Positions 60,360 to 64,000 of a stretch of 64,000 nt of DNA are shown in pieces. A program made the position numbers and the translations under genes. Below the pieces are notes generated by a model. That model made no database searches, was not told the DNA's origin, and saw only the letters and a program-made list of their open reading frames with translations. The stretch comes from Patescibacteria group bacterium (GTDB lineage Bacteria > Patescibacteriota > Microgenomatia > UBA1406 > GWC2-37-13). The stretch spans positions 1 through 64,000 of the forward strand of contig BPJD01000002.1 in NCBI GenBank assembly GCA_026004435.1. Direction: 5' to 3'. Each line of letters begins with the position of its first letter. The stretch's first letter is position 1.

Positions 60360-61125
60360 TTAACTCTGCTTTGATAATTTTTTAAAGCCTTCAATAATCT
60401 CTATTGGCACAGCAAACACAACTGTATTGGCTGGATTTGCAGTTGTTGACTCAATGGTCTGAAGTGTTCGCAGTGAAACAGCTCCAGATGTTTTAAGTAT
60501 CTGCATTGCTTTGTTTAGGTTTTCAGCAGCAGCCAACCCACCTTATGATTTTATTATAGTCGCCCGTCTTTCTCGTTCTGCCTCTGCTTGTTTGGCCATA
60601 ACCCTTTTCATATCGCAGGCACTTCAATTTCCTGTATCTTTATTGCTGTTACATCAACTCCTTAATCGTTTGTTTCCTGATCAACTATGCTTTTTATTTC
60701 GTCAGCTATTTTTTTGTCTTTCTCCTAATAAAGTATCAAGCTCAACTCCTCCGATTACATCTATTAAGGTTGTTTGAGCATACTGGGTGATAGCGTAGAA
60801 GTGGTCTTGAATCTTTAGTATTGCACTTTCAGGTTTGGTTACCTAAAACTAAACTACAGCATTGACGCCAACAGGCACATTGTCTTTAGTGATAACCTCT
60901 TGTTGGGGAATATCTGCTGTAGTTGTTCTTACATAAACTTTAATAACTTTTTGAACAAAGGGTATAATAAAGTTGATTCCAGGGCTAATTGTATAAGAGT
61001 ATTTTACTAAGGTTAATACTATGCCTCTTTCATATTGTTTGATTATAACAACAAGGTTGGCTAAAAAGAAAATGGTAAATATTAACAGCAGAGCTAAGTT
61101 GACAATAATAAAATCAATATCTTAA
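60360..61125 (-). pseudogene. Decayed SPFH/band-7 (stomatin-like) gene
   Basis: Translation of the minus strand in several frames gives, in order, a membrane helix, KQYERGIVLTLVKYSYTISP, TTADIPQQEVITKDNVPVGV, AITQYAQTTLIDVIGGVELD, DMKRVMAKQAEAERERRA, AAENLNKAMQILKTSGAVSL and VPIEIIEGFKKLSKQS. This covers a complete stomatin-like protein of about 250 residues, but it is broken by several stops and frameshifts. The order is intact and the decay seems recent. Confidence 0.8.
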
Positions 61126-61203
61126 ATAAATCTTAAATAAATCTTAAATAACTTTTATTTTAATGTCAACAATAAGGTTAAGATGGATTAGATCGGGTCA
61201 ATT

Positions 61204-62715
61204 TTATCTTTTAGTAAAGACTAACCATTTTTTATGGTCAAGTTTGTCTTGGGACTCGCATTTTAAATCATAATCATTGGCATCAATGCCTAAGTTAATA
61301 TAGTCTAATTTTTGAATTATCACGATAGGATAATTTTTAAATTTTTCAATAAATTCTTGCTCATCGTAAAAAAATGTAGGATTTTTGTCTGAGTAATATA
61401 CAAAAGAGGGAGAGCCTCCGTAGATAAATGTTGTCTCTGTGTCTAGGTCGTTTTCTCTTAAAAATCTATAGTTTGCTCTATCTGATGTTTTCATAAGATA
61501 AGCAATCTTTTTTTCTGGTTCTTGTTTTACGCACTTTGCCAAAAAACTTCGTTCGTTTGTTTGCAGTCTATGTTGATAAAGATAGGTTTGTTTGATAAAC
61601 AAACTTATAGCAAGTATAAAAACAAAAACAGAGCTCAGTTTATAAATTAGTTTGTTTTTTATCTGGGCTAATAAATAGACAGCAATAATTGATAAAAAAG
61701 GCAAAATAAAAACAATATACCAATATATTTTGCTTTTGCTGATTATAAGCAGTGCCAGAAAAGGCACAAAAAACAAACTTAATAACTCAATGCTTTTAAG
61801 CTGATAAAATGTTCTTTTTAAATCTTTATTATTTAGTATGTTTCTGGCTAATTTATAAAATATTGTTGTAAAGCCTGCGGTGAACAGGATTGTTAAAATT
61901 TTTGAGTCGGTCCAGAGCAAATAAGGGTAGTAGAGAATACCTAAGTTGTTGCCAAAATGAGACTCAATAGGTTTGATAACTCTTTTGAAAATCTGATCGT
62001 AAAAATGAGCTTTTAGAAAATAATCTCCAAAGTTCAGATAAGCGTAGATGTACCATAGACTTGCTAAAAACACCTGAAGCAATAGCCGAAGAGCAAAGTT
62101 AAGCAGTTTTTTTAATGTTATATTTTTGTTTTTGTGAAAAAAATAAATAATCTCAAAGACTAGGGGAAAAAAGCCTACTAAAGATTTTGACCAAACTCCA
62201 AAGACTAAAAACAAAGTTTTGATCCAAAATTTGTCTATAAAATAAACATATCCTATCCAAGAAAGCCCAATAATAATATCTGTATTTAATATGCTCGATC
62301 GTTCAATATAGTTTTTTGAGCTTACTAGCAGTAATACTGCAAGTATGGCTAACTGTTTGTTCTTAATTGTCTTTAAGGTTAGTTTATAAGTTAATAAGAT
62401 TACAATAAAAGAAAAAAAGGTTATTATTAATCGCGCCGCTGTTTCTGAGTAGTTGAAAACTTTTAATGCAGCGGCTGTTATCAGATGCAGTAAAGGAGGC
62501 TTGTTCAGCCATATTTCTCCATTAAATGTTGTCTTGATTGTCTTGTTTTCTATAATTTCTTTAGACACCTGAGCATAGATGCCTTCATCCCAGTCATAAA
62601 AAGGTTGATTAGTTAGCTTAATTGTTCTAATTACTAGACCTAAAAAAATAAAGATAATTAACCAAATAAATATAATTTTTCTGTTAATCTTCTGATTTTT
62701 AAAAATATTTAACAT
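61204..62715 (-). CDS. GT39-type membrane glycosyltransferase
   Basis: This 503-residue protein has about eleven membrane helices. It follows the GT39/ArnT-like plan: YDWDEGIYAQVSKEIIENK in the first outside loop, with the catalytic Asp/Glu candidates, and LNKPPLLHLITA after it. The C-terminal outside domain (about 390-503) is soluble. Such enzymes use polyprenyl-phosphate sugars, which the GT2 enzyme at 50.2 kb could supply. It lies 3 bp after the next gene of the same type, so the two form an operon. Confidence 0.85.
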   Translation of the reverse strand: MLNIFKNQKINRKIIFIWLIIFIFLGLVIRTIKLTNQPFYDWDEGIYAQVSKEIIENKTIKTTFNGEIWLNKPPLLHLITAAALKVFNYSETAARLIITFFSFIVILLTYKLTLKTIKNKQLAILAVLLLVSSKNYIERSSILNTDIIIGLSWIGYVYFIDKFWIKTLFLVFGVWSKSLVGFFPLVFEIIYFFHKNKNITLKKLLNFALRLLLQVFLASLWYIYAYLNFGDYFLKAHFYDQIFKRVIKPIESHFGNNLGILYYPYLLWTDSKILTILFTAGFTTIFYKLARNILNNKDLKRTFYQLKSIELLSLFFVPFLALLIISKSKIYWYIVFILPFLSIIAVYLLAQIKNKLIYKLSSVFVFILAISLFIKQTYLYQHRLQTNERSFLAKCVKQEPEKKIAYLMKTSDRANYRFLRENDLDTETTFIYGGSPSFVYYSDKNPTFFYDEQEFIEKFKNYPIVIIQKLDYINLGIDANDYDLKCESQDKLDHKKWLVFTKR

Positions 62716-62718
62716 TCT

Positions 62719-64000
62719 TTAATTACTGTTGTCTATTAGTTGTAATAAAGTAGTTCTCTCGTTTGAGTTTGGTTTTTTATATTGTTTTAATAGTCTTGCT
62801 GACCAGTCTTCTGGTATCTCTTTAGTGTAGACCAGAACTATGAAAACATAGTTGTCTTTCAATTTGTCTTGGTTTTCAAGTATAGATTCTTTATTAAAAG
62901 GCCAGTAGCCTTTTATGCTGATGTTTTTATCGTTTGGTTTTTTTAAAGCCTCCAGCTGATCTCCTACTACGCCAAAGTTGCCTTCAGCCAAGATTATTAC
63001 AGGTTTTTCTTTTGCCTTTTCTCTGGCAAAGTCAAGAATATCTGTCAATCCCCAGCCTGCGGTTGAGCCTGTTAGATACTGTCCTTTATCTATCTGAGGG
63101 AAAGGAATGTTTTTTTGGTCAAATAAGATAGCATAATCAAACCTTAAGACCTGAAAGATAAATATAAACAAAACTGCAAATTTAATGTAAGCAAATCGTT
63201 TAAATAAAGATTTCTCACTTAAATAAAAAGCTGAAGGTATTAGCAATAACCCTGCTGTAAACAATAGGTATCTAGGAAATAATACTTTTGCAAAAAAAGC
63301 AATAGCAGTAATTGGAATAAATAACCAGATTAGCAAGTAGAAAAATAAGCCTTTATCTTTTTGAAACAACTTTATAAATCCAAGAATAACAAAAAAAGCA
63401 AAAGCAACGGTTGTTTCTGAAAAGATAAAGTAAGGAATTAATCTTATATTAGTAGGAAAACGGGAAAAAGGGTTCTGCAAAAACTCTTCAAAACTCATTA
63501 CAAAAGTGAGATTTTTTTGAGATACAAAATGGAAAAAGGGCGATAATCTTTGAATATTATAGATTATTAGAGCAACAACTGCAGCTGATGAGATTAGTAT
63601 ATAATAATTGATTGTTTTTTTAATAAACTTATTTTTAGTCTTTGAAAAGAGATGATTAATACCTAGCACAGGTGCTGTAAAAGCGCTTATTAAAGCCAGT
63701 CTTAGAGAAGACTTTGCCAACATAAAAAAACCTGCAGCTAAACCAAAGATTAAACTTGAATCAATTCTCTGCGTCTTCCAAATTAACAAAGATAAAAAAA
63801 ACAGCCAAATAAAGCCTGCGTTTACCATAGAGTCAGCCAGAGCCATACGGTCGTAGAATAAAAAGTAGGGTGTTGCTGTATAAAGAGTACTACCTAAATA
63901 GGCAGTTTTTTTGTCAAACAGATAAAACAAACAAAAAAAAATTCCGATTAAACTTAGGCTTCCTGAAAGAACACCAAATAGCCTGCCTGCTAGCAAAGGG
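62719..64000 (-). CDS. GT39-like membrane glycosyltransferase, N-terminus beyond the window
   Basis: The visible 425 residues begin inside a membrane protein. LAGRLFGVLSGSLSLIGIF and YDRMALADSMVNAGFIWLFF match the second and third helices of GT39-like proteins, while the first helix and the DE-containing loop must lie beyond position 64000. The frame is open through the window edge, so the TTG at 63996 is not a real start. The C-terminal outside domain includes IILAEGNFGVVGDQLEAL. Confidence 0.8.
   Translation of the reverse strand, partial: PLLAGRLFGVLSGSLSLIGIFFCLFYLFDKKTAYLGSTLYTATPYFLFYDRMALADSMVNAGFIWLFFLSLLIWKTQRIDSSLIFGLAAGFFMLAKSSLRLALISAFTAPVLGINHLFSKTKNKFIKKTINYYILISSAAVVALIIYNIQRLSPFFHFVSQKNLTFVMSFEEFLQNPFSRFPTNIRLIPYFIFSETTVAFAFFVILGFIKLFQKDKGLFFYLLIWLFIPITAIAFFAKVLFPRYLLFTAGLLLIPSAFYLSEKSLFKRFAYIKFAVLFIFIFQVLRFDYAILFDQKNIPFPQIDKGQYLTGSTAGWGLTDILDFAREKAKEKPVIILAEGNFGVVGDQLEALKKPNDKNISIKGYWPFNKESILENQDKLKDNYVFIVLVYTKEIPEDWSARLLKQYKKPNSNERTTLLQLIDNSN

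Noticed and set aside
60511-60777. 88-residue plus-strand ORF over the SPFH relic
   Set aside because: The opposite strand carries clear band-7 protein remnants in order; this frame is a by-product of the decay.
1-64000. Recoding of TGA as glycine
   Set aside because: rny and other genes end in TGA at the expected length, and conserved proteins show no internal TGA at glycine positions.
1-64000. Insertion sequences or transposases
   Set aside because: No transposase motif, terminal inverted repeat or target duplication was seen. The Xer-like gene at 9.8 kb lacks catalytic residues and is not in a mobile context.

Overview
The window is compact, AT-rich bacterial DNA with the stamp of the Candidate Phyla Radiation (Patescibacteria). 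Supporting this are many small secreted or membrane proteins with Thr/Pro-rich linkers, several TrbC/VirB2-like pilin paralogues, a DUF5667 protein, a B12-dependent ribonucleotide reductase, a partial sugar pathway, few Shine-Dalgarno sites, and a Cas12d (CasY) CRISPR system of a kind known mainly from CPR genomes. TGA is used as a stop (for example in rny), so the recoded Gracilibacteria/Absconditabacteria code does not apply. I would guess Microgenomates or Katanobacteria, but the sequence alone does not fix the phylum.

Layout. Positions 1-7.0 kb: 3' end of rny, an HU gene, envelope proteins, an endonuclease Q-like nuclease and a SpoIID-domain protein. 7.0-9.8 kb: dnaA-dnaN with DnaA boxes, the likely origin. 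9.8-13 kb: an apparently catalytically dead Xer-type recombinase, a PIN protein and unknowns. 13.0-16.4 kb: nrdR-nrdJ-pduO, a B12-dependent dNTP supply unit. 16.5-27 kb: thioredoxin, secreted glycosidase-like proteins, a Ca/Na antiporter, RNase HI, tRNA-Leu, GDYXXLXY/DUF2157 proteins and an FtsB-like protein. 27-32.2 kb: a sulfatase and three GH130 domains in two genes. 32-36 kb: tRNAs, thrS and duplicated pilin-like genes. 36-42 kb: PAP2, an ATP-cone/nuclease fusion and the fba-fbp-gap-pgk operon. 42-44.7 kb: trmD, a glycosyltransferase and tatD. 44.7-50.1 kb: the CRISPR locus. 50.1-57.1 kb: a glycosyltransferase, recJ, surface proteins and an rfbC-like epimerase. 57.1-61.2 kb: decaying genes around a cluster of six minus-strand tRNAs. 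61.2-64 kb: two membrane glycosyltransferases, the last one cut by the window edge.

The most interesting region is the type V-D CRISPR locus. It has 13 identical 25-nt repeats with 16-19-nt spacers, a lone cas1 (no cas2 or cas4) and a 1180-1194-residue Cas12d. The array is read on the minus strand: the repeat on that strand ends in AAAAGGC, as I recall for published CasY repeats, and a TTGAAA-17-TATACT promoter abuts the first repeat. Upstream of cas12d a consensus TTGACA-17-TATAAT promoter drives a structured leader with two separate anti-repeats (11 nt and 8 nt), which together match repeat positions 8-25. This is a strong scoutRNA candidate, embedded in the 5' leader of the effector's own mRNA.

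Elsewhere, nrdJ and pduO imply dependence on imported cobalamin. The GH130, sulfatase and other glycosidase-like genes suggest processing of external or surface glycans. The 57-61 kb stretch shows ongoing gene loss in an otherwise dense genome.
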